Positions 10,331-24,849 are shown, counted from the first letter of the stretch. The stretch: DNA of 64,000 nucleotides from Acanthosepion esculentum (GCA_964036315.1 OZ038507.1:60801502-60865501); one strand, 5' to 3'. The notes: a model not told the origin generated them from the sequence alone. Numbers and translations: made by a program.

Positions 10331-12849
10331 ACAAGCGGGTTTCTGAGCGTGAAAGAAAAAGAAGAAAGAGAAACATTATTAAGGAGCGAGAAAAATAGAA
10401 GAGTAATCAAGAACACAGAAGATAACGATTGATATTGCATTTATATTTTTGTAGATTAAGAAAATAAAGCCACCAAGACGCAAGAGGTTACTGAGTTTTA
10501 GAAAATAGAAGAAAACTTTCTTAAGGAGGGAACAAAAAGAACATAAATTAAGAAAACAGTAGATAACGATGATATTGTATTTAAATTTTTGAAGATCAAA
10601 GGCAATAAAGCCACTAAGACGCAAGAGGTTACTGAGTTTTAGAAAATAGGAGAAAACTTTCTTAAGAAGAGAGAGAACAGTAAAAGAACATGAATTAAGA
10701 AAACAGTAGATAACGATTGATATTGCATTTCAATATTTGTAGATTAAAGACGATAAAGTCACCAAGACGCAAGAGGTTACTGAGTTTTAGAAAATAGGAG
10801 AAAAATTTATTAAGGAGAGAGAGAACAGTAAAAGAACATGAATTAAGAAAACAGTAGATAGCGATTGATATTGCATTTCAATTTTTGTATATTAAAGACA
10901 ATAAAGCCACCAAGACGCAAGAGGTTACTGAGTTTAGAAAATAGGAGTAATCTTTATTAAGGAGAGAGAGAACAATAAAAGAACATGAATTAAGAAAACA
11001 GTAGATAACGATTGATATTGCATTTCAATTTTTGTAAATTAAAGACAATAAAGGCACCAAGACGCAAGAGGTTACAGAGTTTTAGAAAATAGGAGAAAAT
11101 TTTATTAAGGAGAGAGAGAACAGTAAAAGAACATGAATGACGAAATCAGTAGAAAACGATTGATATTGCATTTCAATTTTTGTAGATTAAAGACAATAAA
11201 GCCACAAAGACGCAAGAGGTTACTGAGTTTTAGAAAATAGGAGAAAACTTTATTAAGGAGAGAGAGAACAATAAAAGAACAGGAATTAAGAAAACAGTAG
11301 ATAACGATTGATATTGCATTTAAATTTTTGTAGATTAAAGGCAATATAGCGACAAAGACGCAAGAGGTTACTGAGTTTTAGAAAATAGGAGAAATCTTTA
11401 TTAAGGAGAGAGAGAACAATGAAAGAACATGAATTAAGAAAACAGTAGACAACGATTGATATTGCATTTGAATGTTTGTAGATTAAAGACAATAAAGCCA
11501 CCAAGACGCAAGAGGTTAGAGAGTTTTAGAAAATAGGAGAAAACTTTATTAAGGAGAGAGAGAACAGTAAAAGAACATGAATTAAAAAAACAGTAGATAA
11601 CGATTGATATTGCATTTCAATTTCTGTAGATTAAAGACAATAAAGCCACAAAGACGCAAGAGGTTACTGAGTTTTAGAAAATAGGAGAAAAATTTATTAA
11701 GGAGAGAGAGAACAGTAAAAGAACATGAATTACGAAATCAGTAGATAACTATTGATATTGCATTTCAATTTTTGTAAATTAAAGAAAACAAATGCACCAA
11801 GACGCAAGAGGTTACTGAGTTTTAGAAAATAGGAGAAAACATTATTAAGGAGAGAAAGAACAGTAAAAGAAAATGAATTAAAAAACAGTAGATAACGATT
11901 GATATTGCATTTAATTTTTGTAGATTAAAGACAATAAAGCCACCAAGACGCAATAGGTTACTGAGTTTTAGAAAATAGGAGAAAACTTTATTAAGGAGAG
12001 AGAGAACAATAAAAGAACATGAATTAAGAAAACAGTAGAAAACGATTGATATTGCATTTCAATTTTTGTAGATTAAAGACAATAAAGCCACAAAGACGCA
12101 AGAGGTTACTGAGTTTTAGAAAATAGGAGAAAACTTTATTAAGGAGAGAGAGAACAGTAAAAGAACAGGAATTAAGAAAACAGTAGATAACGATTGATAT
12201 TGCATTTCAATTTTTGTAGATTAAAGACAATAAAGCCACAAAGAGGCAAGAGGTTAGTGAGTTTTAGAAAATAGGAGAAAACTTTATTAAGGAGAGAGAG
12301 AACAGTAAAAGAACATGAATTAAAAAAACAGTACATAACGATTGATATTGCATTTCAATTTTTGTAAATTAAAGAAAATAAATGCACCAAGACGCAAGAG
12401 GTTACTGAGTTTTAGAAAATAGGAGAAAACATTATTAAGGAGAGAAAGAACAGTAAAAGAACATGAATTAAGATGACTGTAGATAACGATTGATATTGCA
12501 TTTCAATTTTTGTAGATTAAAGGCAATAAAGCCACCATGACGCAAGAGTTTACTGAGTTTTAGAAATTAGGAGAAAACTTTCTTAAGGAGAGAGAGAACA
12601 ATAACAGAACATGAATTAAGAAAACAGTAGATAACGATTGATATTGCATTTCAATTTTTGTAGATTAAAGACAATAAAGCCACGAAGACGCAAGAGGTTA
12701 CTGAGTTTCAGAACATAGGCGAAATCTTTATTAAGGAGAGTGAGAACAGTATAAAAACATGAATTAAGATGACTGTAGATAACGATTGTTATTGCATTTC
12801 AATTTTTGTATATTAAAGACAATAAAGCCACCAAGAAGCAACAGGTTAC

Positions 12850-15800
12850 AGTGTTTTAGAAAGTAGGAGAAAACTTTATTAAGGAGAGAGAGAACAGTAA
12901 AAGAACATGAATTAAGAAAACAGTAGATAACGATTGATATTTTATTTCAATTTTTGTAGATTAAAGACAATAAAGCCACCAAGACGCAAGAGGTTACTGA
13001 GTTTTAGAACATAGGAGAAATCTTTATTAAGGAGAGAGAGAACAGTAAAAGAACCTGAATTAAGATGACTGTAGATAACGATTGATATTGCATTTCAATT
13101 TTTGTATATTAAAGACAATAAAGCCACCAAGACGCAAGAGGTTACTGTGTTTTAGAAAGTAGGAGAAAACTTTATTAAGGAGAGAGAGAACAGTAAAAGA
13201 AAATGAATTAAGAAAACAGTAGATAACGATGGATATTGCATTTAAATTTTGGAAGATCAAAGGCAATAAAGCCATTAAGACGCAAGAGGTTACTGAGTTT
13301 TAGAAAATAGGAGAAAGCTTTATTAAGGAGAGAGAGAACAGTAAAAGAACATGAATTAAGAAAACAGTAGAATACGATGGATATTGCATTTAAATTTTGG
13401 AAGATCGAAGGCAATAAAGCCACTAAGACGCAAGAGGTTACTGAGTTTTAGAAAATAGGAGAAAACTTTATTAAGGAGAGAGAGAACAGAAAAAGAACAT
13501 GAATTAAGAAAACAGTAGATAACGATTGATATTGCATTTAAATTTTGGAAGATCAAAGGCAATAAAGCCATTAAGACGCAAGAGGTTACTGAGTTTTAGA
13601 AAATAGGAGAGAACTTTATTAAGGAGAGAGAGAACAGTAAAAGAACATGAATTAAGAAAACAGTAGATAACGATGGATATTGCATTAAAATTTTGGAAGG
13701 TCGAAGGCAATAAAGCCATTAAGACGCAAGAGGTTACTGAGTTTTAGAAAATAGTAGAAAACTTTCTTAAGGAGAGAGAGAACAGAAAAAGAACATGTAT
13801 TAAGAAAACAGTAGATAACGATGGATATTGCATTTAAATTTTGGAAGATCGAAGGCAATAAAGCCACTAAGACGCAAGAGGTTACTGAGTTTTAGAAAAT
13901 AGGAGAAAACTTTATTAAGGAGAGAGAGAACAGAAAAAGAACATGAATTAAGAAAACAGTAGACAACGATTGATATTGCATTTAAATTTTTGAAGATCAA
14001 AGGCAATAAAGCCATTAAGACGCAAGAGGTTACTGAGTTTTAGAAAATAGGAGAAAAATTTATTAAGGAGAGAGAGAACAGTAAAAGAACATGAATTAAG
14101 AAAACAGTAGATAACGATGGATATTGCATTTAAATTTTGGAAGATCGAAGGCAATAAAGCCACTAAGGCGCAAGAGTTTACTGAATTTTAGAAAATAGGA
14201 GAAAACTTTATTAAGGAGAGAGAGAACAGAAAAAGAACATGAATTAAGAAAACAGTAGATAACGATGGATATTGCATTTAAATTTTGGAAGATCGAAGGC
14301 AATAAAGCCACTAAGGCGCAAGTGGTTACTGAGTTTTAGAAAATAGGAGAAAACTTTATTAAGGCGAGAGAGAACAGATAAGGAACATGAATTAAGAAAA
14401 CAGTAGATAACGATTGATATTGCATTTAAATTTTGGAAGATCGAAAGCAATAAAACCATTAAGAGGCAAGAGGTTACTGAGTTTTAGAAAATAGGAGAAA
14501 ACTTTATTGAGGAGAGAGAGAACAGAAAAAGAACATGAATTAAGAAAACAGTAGATAACGATGGATATTGCATTTAAATTTTGGAAGATCGAAGGCAATA
14601 AAGCCACTAAGACGCAATAGGTTACTGAGTTTTAGAAAATAGGAGAAAACTTTATTAAGGAGAGAGAGAACAGAAAAAGAACATGTATTAAGAAAACAGT
14701 AGATAACGATGGATATTGCATTTAAATTTTGGAAGATCGAAGGCAATAAAGCCACTAAGACGCAAGAGGTTACTGAGTTTTAGAAAATAGGAGAAAACTT
14801 TATTAAGGAGAGAGAGAACAGTAAAAGAACATGAATTAAGAAAACAGTAGATAACGATTGATATTTTATTTCAATTTTTGTAGATTAAAGACAATAAAGC
14901 CACCAAGACGCAAGAGGTTACTGAGTTTTAGAACATAGGAGAAATCTTTATTAAGGAGAGAGAGAACAGTAAAAGAACCTGAATTAAGATGACTGTAGAT
15001 AACGATTGATATTGCATTTCAATTTTTGTATATTAAAGACAATAAAGCCACCAAGACGCAAGAGGTTACTGTGTTTTAGAAAGTAGGAGAAAACTTTATT
15101 AAGGAGAGAGAGAACAGTAAAAGAACATGAATTAAGAAAACAGTAGATAACGATGGATATTGCATTTAAATTTTGGAAGATCAAAGGCAATAAAGCCATT
15201 AAGACGCAAGAGGTTACTGAGTTTTAGAAAATAGGAGAAAGCTTTATTACGGAGAGAGAGAACAGTAAAAGAACATGAATTAAGAAAACAGTAGATAACG
15301 ATGGATATTGCATTTAAATTTTGGAAGATCGAAGGCAATAAAGCCACTAAGACGCAAGAGGTTACTGAGTTTTAGAAAATAGGAGAAAAGTTTATTAAGG
15401 AGAGAGAGAACAGAAAAAGAACATGAATTAAGAAAACAGTAGATAACGATTGATATTGCATTTAAATTTTGGAAGATCAAAGGCAATAAAGTCATTAAGA
15501 CGCAAGAGGTTACTGAGTTTTAGAAAATAGGAGAGAACTTTATTAAGGAGAGAGAGAACAGTAAAAGAACATGAATTAAGAAAACAGTAGATAACGATGG
15601 ATATTGCATTAAAATTTTGGAAGATCGAAGGCAATAAAGCCATTAAGACGCAAGAGGTTACTGAGTTTTAGAAAATAGTAGAAAACTTTCTTAAGGAGAG
15701 AGAGAACAGAAAAAGAACATGTATTAAGAAAACAGTAGATAACGATGGATATTGCATTTAAATTTTTTGAAGATCGAAGGCAATAAAGCCACTAAGACGC

Positions 15801-16700
15801 AAGAGGTTACTGAGTTTTAGAAAATAGGAGAAAACTTTATTAAGGAGAGAGAGAACAGAAAAAGAACATGAATTAAGAAAACAGTAGATAACGATTGATA
15901 TTGCATTTAAATTTTTGAAGATCAAAGGCAATAAAGCCATTAAGACGCAAGAGGTTACTGAGTTTTAGAAAATAGGAGAAAACTTTATCAAGGAGAGAGA
16001 GAACAGTAAAAGAACATGAATTAAGAAAACAGTAGATAACGATGGATATTGCATTTAAATTTTGGAAGATCGAAGGCAATAAAGCCACTAAGGCGCAAGA
16101 GTTTACTGAGTTTTAGAAAATAGGAGAAAACTTTATTAAGGAGAGAGAGAACAGAAAAAGAACATGAATTAAGAAAACAGTAGATAACGATTGATATTGC
16201 ATTTAAATTTTTGAAGATCAAAGGCAATAAAGCCACTAAGACGCAATAGGTTGCTGAGTTTTAGAAAATAGGAGAAAACTTTATTAAGGAGAGAGAGAAC
16301 AGAAAAAGAACATGAATTAAGAAAACAGTAGATAACGATGGATATTGCATTTAAATTTTGGAAGATCGAAGGCAATAAAGCCACTAAGACGCAAGAGGTT
16401 ACTGAGTTTTAGAAAAAAGGAGAAAACTTTATTAAGGAGAGAGAGAACAGAAAAAGAACATGAATTAAGAAAACAGTAGATAACGATTGATATTGCATTT
16501 AAATTTTGGAAGATCGAAGGCAATAAAGCCATTAAGACGCAAGAGGTTACTGAGTTTTAGAAAATAGGAGAAAACTTTATTAAGGAGAGAGAGAACAGAA
16601 AAAGAACATGAATTAAGAAAACAGTAGATAACGATTGATATTGCATTTAAATTTTGGAAGATCGAAGGCAATAAAGCCTTTAAGACGCAAGAGGTTACTG
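12850..16700 (-). repeat. Higher-order repeat, about 1,924 bp (13 monomers), two copies
   Basis: Monomer variants recur at an offset of 1,924-1,925 bp: the variant with TATTTTATTTCAATTTTTG at about 12935 recurs at about 14860, and the GATGACTGTAG variant at 13068 recurs at 14992. Variant order is kept over most of both copies. The first ends near 14,775. Confidence 0.8.
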
Positions 16701-17379
16701 AGTTTTAGAAAATAGGAGAAAACTTTATTAAGGAGAGAGAGAACAGAAAAAGAACATGAATTAAGAAAACAGTAGATAACGATTGATATTGCATTTAAAT
16801 TTTTGAAGATCAAAGGCAATAAAGTCACTAAGACGCAATAGGTTACTGAGTTTTAGAAAATAGGAGAAAACTTTATTAAGGAGAGAGAGAACAGAAAGAG
16901 AACATGAATTAAGTAAACAGTAGATAACGATTGATATTGCATTTAAATTTTGGAAGATCGAAGGCAATAAAGCCACTAAGACGCAATAGGTTACTGACTT
17001 TTAGAAAATAGGAGAAAACTTTATTAAGGAGAGAGAGAGATCAGTAAAAGAACATGAATTAGGAAAACAGTAGATAACGATTGATATTACATTTCAATTT
17101 TTGTAGATTAAGGCAATAAAACCACCAAGACGCAAGAGGTTACTGACTTTTAGAAAATAGGAGAAAACTTTATTAAGGAGAGAGCGAACAGTAAAAGAAT
17201 ATGAATTAAGAAAACATTAGATAACGATTGATATTGCATTTCAATTTTTGTAGATTAAAGACAATAAAGCCACCAAGACGCAAGAGGTTACTGGGTTTTA
17301 GAAAATAGGAGAAAACTTTTTTAAGGAGAGAGAGAAAAGTAAAAGAACATGAATTAAGAAAACAGTAGATAACGATTGA

Positions 17380-20300
17380 TATTGCATTTAAATTTTATGA
17401 AGATCAAAGGCAATAAAGCCACCAAGACAAAAGAGGTTACTGAGTTTTAGAAAATAGGAGAAAACGTTATTAAGGTCAGAGAGAACAGTAAAAGAATATG
17501 AATTAAGAAACCAGTAGATAACGATTGATATTGCATTTCAATTTTCGTAGATTAAAGACAATAAAGCCACCAAGACGCAAGAGGTTACTGAGTTTTAGAA
17601 AATAGGAGAAAAATTTATTAAGGAGAGAGAGAACAGTAAAAGAACATGAATTAGGAAAACAGTAGATAACAATTGATATTGCCTTAGAATTTTTGTAGAT
17701 TATAGGCAATAAAGCCACCAAGACGCAAGAGGTTACTGACTTCTAGAAAATAGGAGAAAACGTTATTAAGGTCAGAGAGAACAGTAAAAGAATATGAATT
17801 AAGAAACCAGTAAATAACGATTGATATTGCATTTCAATTTTTGTAGATAAAGACAATAAAGCCACCAAGACGCAAGAGGTTACTGAGTTTTAGAAAATAG
17901 GAGAAAACTTTATTAAGGAGAGAGAGAACAGTAAAAGAACATGAATTAAGAAAACAGCAGATAACGATTGATATTGCCTTTCAATTTTTGTAGATTAAAG
18001 ACAATAAAGCCACCAAGACGCAAGAGGTTACTGAGTTTTAGAACATAGGAGAAAACTTTTTTAAGGAGAAAGAGAACAGTAAAAGAACATGAATTAAGAA
18101 AACAGTAGATAACGATTGATATTGCATTTCAATTTTTGTAGATTAAAGACAATAAAGCCACAAAGACGCAAGAGGTTACTGAGTTTTAGAAAATAGGGGA
18201 AAACTTTATTAAGGAGAGAGAGAACAGTAAAAGAACATGAATTAAGAAAACAGTAGATAACGATTGATATTGCATTTCAATTTTATGAAGATCAAAGGCA
18301 ATAAAACCACCAAGACAAAAGAGGTTACTGAGTTTTAGAAAATAGGAGAAAAATTTATTAAGGAGAGTGAGAGATCAGTAAAAGAACATGAATTAAGAAA
18401 ACAGCAGATAACGATTGATATTGCCTTTCAATTTTTGTAGATTAAAGACAATAAAGCCACCAAGACGCAAGAGGTTACTGAGTTTTAGAACATAGGAGAA
18501 AACTTTTTTAAGGAGAAAGAGAACAGTAAAAGAACATGAATTAAGAAAACAGTAGATAACGATTGATATTGCATTTCAATTTTTGTAGATTAAAGACAAT
18601 AAAGCCACCAAGACGCAAGAGGTTACTGAGTTTTAGAAAATAGGAGAAAACTTTATTAAGGAGAGAGAGAACAATAAAAGAACATGAATAAAGAAAACAG
18701 TAAATAACGATTGATATTGCATTTCAATTTTTGTAGATTAAAGACAATAAAGCCACCAACACGCAAGAGGTTACTGAGTTTTAGAACATTGGTGAAATCT
18801 TTATTAAGGAGAGAGAGAACAGTAAAAGAACATGAATTAAGATGACTGTAGATAACGATTGATATTGCATTTCAATTTTTGTAGATTAAAGACAATAAAG
18901 CCACCATGACGCAAGAGGTTACAGTGTTTTAGAAAATAGGAGAAAACTTTATTAAGGAGAGAGAGAACAGTAAAAGAACATGAATTAAGAAAACAGTAGA
19001 TAACGATTGATATTGCATTTAAATTTTGGAAGATCGAAGGCAATAAAGCCTTTAAGACGCAAGAGGTTACTGAGTTTTAGAAAATAGGAGAAAACTTTAT
19101 TAAGGAGAGAGAGAACAGAAAAAGAACATGAATTAAGAAAACAGTAGATAACGATTGATATTGCATTTCAATTTTATGAAGATCAAAGGCAATAAAGCCA
19201 CCAAGACAAAAGAGGTTACTGAGTTTTAGAAAATAGGAGAAAACGTTATTAAGGTCAGAGAGAACAGTAAAAGAATATGAATTAAGAAACCAGTAGATAA
19301 CGATTGATATTGCATTTCAATTTTCGTAGATTAAAGACAATAAAGCCACCAAGACGCAAGAGGTTACTGAGTTTTAGAAAATAGGAGAAAAATTTATTAA
19401 GGAGAGAGAGAACAGTAAAAGAACATGAATTAGGAAAACAGTAGATAACAATTGATATTGCCTTAGAATTTTTGTAGATTATAGGCAATAAAGCCACCAA
19501 GACGCAAGAGGTTACTGACTTCTAGAAAATAGGAGAAAACGTTATTAAGGTCAGAGAGAACAGTAAAAGAATATGAATTAAGAAACCAGTAAATAACGAT
19601 TGATATTGCATTTCAATTTTTGTAGATAAAGACAATAAAGCCACCAAGACGCAAGAGGTTACTGAGTTTTAGAAAATAGGAGAAAACTTTATTAAGGAGA
19701 GAGAGAACAGTAAAAGAACATGAATTAAGAAAACAGCAGATAACGATTGATATTGCCTTTCAATTTTTGTAGATTAAAGACAATAAAGCCACCAAGACGC
19801 AAGAGGTTACTGAGTTTTAGAACATAGGAGAAAACTTTTTTAAGGAGAAAGAGAACAGTAAAAGAACATGAATTAAGAAAACAGTAGATAACGATTGATA
19901 TTGCATTTCAATTTTTGTAGATTAAAGACAATAAAGCCACAAAGACGCAAGAGGTTACTGAGTTTTAGAAAATAGGGGAAAACTTTATTAAGGAGAGAGA
20001 GAACAGTAAAAGAACATGAATTAAGAAAACAGTAGATAACGATTGATATTGCATTTCAATTTTATGAAGATCAAAGGCAATAAAACCACCAAGACAAAAG
20101 AGGTTACTGAGTTTTAGAAAATAGGAGAAAAATTTATTAAGGAGAGTGAGAGATCAGTAAAAGAACATGAATTAAGAAAACAGCAGATAACGATTGATAT
20201 TGCCTTTCAATTTTTGTAGATTAAAGACAATAAAGCCACCAAGACGCAAGAGGTTACTGAGTTTTAGAACATAGGAGAAAACTTTTTTAAGGAGAAAGAG

Positions 20301-22390
20301 AACAGTAAAAGAACATGAATTAAGAAAACAGTAGATAACGATTGATATTGCATTTCAATTTTTGTAGATTAAAGACAATAAAGCCACCAAGACGCAAGAG
20401 GTTACTGAGTTTTAGAAAATAGGAGAAAACTTTATTAAGGAGAGAGAGAACAATAAAAGAACATGAATAAAGAAAACAGTAAATAACGATTGATATTGCA
20501 TTTCAATTTTTGTAGATTAAAGACAATAAAGCCACCAACACGCAAGAGGTTACTGAGTTTTAGAACATTGGTGAAATCTTTATTAAGGAGAGAGAGAACA
20601 GTAAAAGAACATGAATTAAGATGACTGTAGATAACGATTGATATTGCATTTCAATTTTTGTAGATTAAAGACAATAAAGCCACCATGACGCAAGAGGTTA
20701 CAGTGTTTTAGAAAATAGGAGAAAACTTTATTAAGGAGAGAGAGAACAGTAAAAGAACATGAATTAAGAAAACAGTAGATAACGATTGATATTGCATTTA
20801 AATTTTGGAAGATCGAAGGCAATAAAGCCTTTAAGACGCAAGAGGTTACTGAGTTTTAGAAAATAGGAGAAAACTTTATTAAGGAGAGAGAGAACAGAAA
20901 AAGAACATGAATTAAGAAAACAGTAGATAACGATTGATATTGCATTTAAATTTTTGAAGATCAAAGGCAATAAAGTCACTAAGACGCAATAGGTTACTGA
21001 GTTTTAGAAAATAGGAGAAAACTTTATTAAGGAGAGAGAGAACAGAAAAAGAACATGAATTAAGAAAACAGTAGATAACAATTGATATTGCCTTAGAATT
21101 TTTGTAGATTATAGGCAATAAAGCCACCAAGACGCAAGAGGTTACTGACTTCTAGAAAATAGGAGAAAACGTTATTAAGGTCAGAGAGAACAGTAAAAGA
21201 ATATGAATTAAGAAACCAGTAAATAACGATTGATATTGCATTTCAATTTTTGTAGATAAAGACAATAAAGCCACCAAGACGCAAGAGGTTACTGAGTTTT
21301 AGAAAATAGGAGAAAACTTTATTAAGGAGAGAGAGAACAGTAAAAGAACATGAATTAAGAAAACAGCAGATAACGATTGATATTGCCTTTCAATTTTTGT
21401 AGATTAAAGACAATAAAGCCACCAAGACGCAAGAGGTTACTGAGTTTTAGAACATAGGAGAAAACTTTTTTAAGGAGAAAGAGAACAGTAAAAGAACATG
21501 AATTAAGAAAACAGTAGATAACGATTGATATTGCATTTCAATTTTTGTAGATTAAAGACAATAAAGCCACAAAGACGCAAGAGGTTACTGAGTTTTAGAA
21601 AATAGGGGAAAACTTTATTAAGGAGAGAGAGAACAGTAAAAGAACATGAATTAAGAAAACAGTAGATAACGATTGATATTGCATTTCAATTTTATGAAGA
21701 TCAAAGGCAATAAAACCACCAAGACAAAAGAGGTTACTGAGTTTTAGAAAATAGGAGAAAAATTTATTAAGGAGAGTGAGAGATCAGTAAAAGAACATGA
21801 ATTAAGAAAACAGCAGATAACGATTGATATTGCCTTTCAATTTTTGTAGATTAAAGACAATAAAGCCACCAAGACGCAAGAGGTTACTGAGTTTTAGAAC
21901 ATAGGAGAAAACTTTTTTAAGGAGAAAGAGAACAGTAAAAGAACATGAATTAAGAAAACAGTAGATAACGATTGATATTGCATTTCAATTTTTGTAGATT
22001 AAAGACAATAAAGCCACCAAGACGCAAGAGGTTACTGAGTTTTAGAAAATAGGAGAAAACTTTATTAAGGAGAGAGAGAACAATAAAAGAACATGAATAA
22101 AGAAAACAGTAAATAACGATTGATATTGCATTTCAATTTTTGTAGATTAAAGACAATAAAGCCACCAACACGCAAGAGGTTACTGAGTTTTAGAACATTG
22201 GTGAAATCTTTATTAAGGAGAGAGAGAACAGTAAAAGAACATGAATTAAGATGACTGTAGATAACGATTGATATTGCATTTCAATTTTTGTAGATTAAAG
22301 ACAATAAAGCCACCATGACGCAAGAGGTTACAGTGTTTTAGAAAATAGGAGAAAACTTTATTAAGGAGAGAGAGAACAGTAAAAGAACAT
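17380..22390 (-). repeat. Higher-order repeat, 1,779 bp (12 monomers), about 2.8 copies
   Basis: Marker variants recur exactly 1,779 bp apart: AATTGATATTGCCTTAG at 17671 and 19450, and the TTTTATGAAGATCAAAGG variants at 17393 and 19172. In the third copy the CCTTAG marker lies at 21080, 1,630 bp after the second, so this copy lacks one monomer near its start. The CAACACGCAAGAGG and GAACATTGGTGAAATC variants are also shared by all three copies. Confidence 0.88.
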
Positions 22391-22539
22391 GAATTAAGAA
22401 AACAGTATATAACGATTGATATTGCAATTCAATTTTTGTAGATTAAAGACAATAAAGCCACCAAGACGCAAGAGGTTACAGTGTTTTAGAAAATAGGAGA
22501 AAACTTTATTAAGGAGAGAGAGAACAGTAAAAGAACATG

Positions 22540-24317
22540 AATTAAGAAAGCAGTAGATAACGATTGATATTGCATTTCAATTTTTGTAGATTAAAGACAA
22601 TAAAGCCACCAAGACGCAAGAGGTTACAGAGTTTTAGAACATAGGAGAAATCTTTATTAAGGAGAGAGAGAACAGCAAAAGAACATGAATTAAGATGACT
22701 GTAGATAACGATTGATATTGCATTTCAATTTTTGTAGATTAAAGACAATAAAGCCACCAAGACGCAAGAGGTTACAGTGTTTTAGAAAATAGGAGAAAAC
22801 TTTATTAAGGAGAGAGAGAACAGTAAAAGAACATGAATTAAGAAAACAGTAGATAACGATTGATATTGCATTTCAATTTTTGTAGATTACATACAATAAA
22901 GCCACCAAGACGCAAGAGGTTACTGAGTTTTAGAAAATAGGAGAAAACTTTATTAAGGGGAGAGACAACAATAAAAGAACATGAATTAAGAAAACAGTAG
23001 ATAACGATTGATATTGCATTTAAATTTTATGAAGATCAAAGGCAATAAAGCCACCAAGACAAAAGAGTTTACTGAGTTTTAGAAAATAGGAGAAAACGTT
23101 ATTAAGGTGAGAGAGAACAGTAAAAGAATATGAATTAAGAAACCAGTAGATAACGATTGATATTGCATTACAATTTTCGTTGATTAAAGACAATAAAGCC
23201 ACCAAGACGCAAGATGTTACTGAGTTTTAGAAAATAGGAGAAAACTTTATTAAGGAGAGAGAGAACAATAAAAGAACATGAATTAAGAAAACAGTAGATA
23301 ACGATTGATATTGCATTTCAATTTTTGTAGATTAAAGACCATAAATCCACCAAGACGCAAGAGGTTACTGAGTTTTAGAAAATAGGAGAAAACTTTATTA
23401 AGGTGAGAGAGAACAGTAAAAGAACATGAATTAAGAAAGCAGTAGATAACGATTGATATTGCATTTCAATTTTTGTAGATTAAAGACAATAAAGCCACCA
23501 AGACGCAAGAGGTTACAGAGTTTTAGAACATAGGAGAAATCTTTATTAAGGAGAGAGAGAACAGCAAAAGAACATGAATTAAGATGACTGTAGATAACGA
23601 TTGATATTGCATTTCAATTTTTGTAGATTAAAGACAATAAAGCCACCAAGACGCAAGAGGTTACAGTGTTTTAGAAAATAGGAGAAAACTTTATTAAGGA
23701 GAGAGAGAACAGTAAAAGAACATGAATTAAGAAAACAGTAGATAACGATTGATATTGCATTTCAATTTTTGTAGATTACATACAATAAAGCCACCAAGAC
23801 GCAAGAGGTTACTGAGTTTTAGAAAATAGGAGAAAACTTTATTAAGGGGAGAGACAACAATAAAAGAACATGAATTAAGAAAACAGTAGATAACGATTGA
23901 TATTGCATTTAAATTTTATGAAGATCAAAGGCAATAAAGCCACCAAGACAAAAGAGTTTACTGAGTTTTAGAAAATAGGAGAAAACGTTATTAAGGTGAG
24001 AGAGAACAGTAAAAGAATATGAATTAAGAAACCAGTAGATAACGATTGATATTGCATTACAATTTTCGTTGATTAAAGACAATAAAGCCACCAAGACGCA
24101 AGATGTTACTGAGTTTTAGAAAATAGGAGAAAACTTTATTAAGGAGAGAGAGAACAATAAAAGAACATGAATTAAGAAAACAGTAGATAACGATTGATAT
24201 TGCATTTCAATTTTTGTAGATTAAAGACCATAAATCCACCAAGACGCAAGAGGTTACTGAGTTTTAGAAAATAGGAGAAAACTTTATTAAGGTGAGAGAG
24301 AACAATAAAAGAACATG
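22540..24317 (-). repeat. Higher-order repeat, 889 bp (6 monomers), two copies
   Basis: A series of six distinguishable monomers, including GAAAGCAGTAGATAACG, the GATTACATACAATAAAG variant and the CAATTTTCGTTGATTAAAG variant, appears twice at an offset of 889 bp. The copies look nearly identical, so the duplication is recent. Confidence 0.88.
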
Positions 24318-24374
24318 AATTAAGAAAACAGTAGATAACGATTGATATTGCATTTAAATTTTTGAAGATCAAAG

Positions 24375-24849
24375 TTGGCTTGAATGCATGGAACAGCAAG
24401 AAACTTTTAGCATACAACTTACCAATTCACCTATGAATTGTTGGAATCTTGCCAGCAATCTAGTTCTGCGCTTAAATTCATAAAGTCTAGATACCACAGT
24501 GAAGAGTGATATTTTTTTTGTAATTATTTATAAAGCGTGTCACAAGACCAAAATGGGTAATGGGTAAAAAGGACGATTTTCATCTGTCTTAAATTTAACC
24601 TTAGCTAGCCACAAACACTGACCCAAACACACAACAATATTCCTTACACCAAAACAACGCATTCTTACTTACCTTTCTTACTACATCCACCGTAATACCT
24701 CATTGTCTCTATGAAAATCCTAACTAGTCCCCATATACAATTCATTATCTATGAGGGGAAGGGGAATAAAATAACAATTAAAAAATCTAAACCCCAATCT
24801 GTATTAGAAGTCCTTATACCGAAAAATTCACCTTATTCCTTGAATGACA

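Larger units (their letters stand above)
10311..24374 (-). repeat. 148-bp satellite DNA array, about 95 copies
   Basis: Head-to-tail monomers of 148 bp (some 147-149), each with landmarks TTAAGGAGAGAGAGAACAGT, GAACATGAATTAAG, GATAACGATTGATATTGC, AATAAAGCCACCAAGACGC and GAGGTTACTGAGTTTTAG. The first copies (10311-10600) are most diverged, the interior is homogeneous, and the array ends abruptly at 24374. Strand is given as minus because the minus strand matches the sense strand of a LINE tail (30460-30600). Each monomer contributes to a 71-residue minus-strand open frame; since 148 is not a multiple of 3 these frames rotate and overlap and are not genes. Confidence 0.97.

Noticed and set aside
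13060..16976. Series of conserved 71-residue minus-strand ORFs (MALLPSIFQNLNAISIVIYC...)
   Set aside because: Each spans about 1.5 satellite monomers, frames rotate because 148 is not divisible by 3, and the similarity follows from DNA repetition. Only the short FKCNINRYL segment is informative, as a relic of the LINE ORF end.
10311..24374. CRISPR-like array
   Set aside because: The units are contiguous 148-bp monomers without unique spacers, in a eukaryotic setting with no cas genes.
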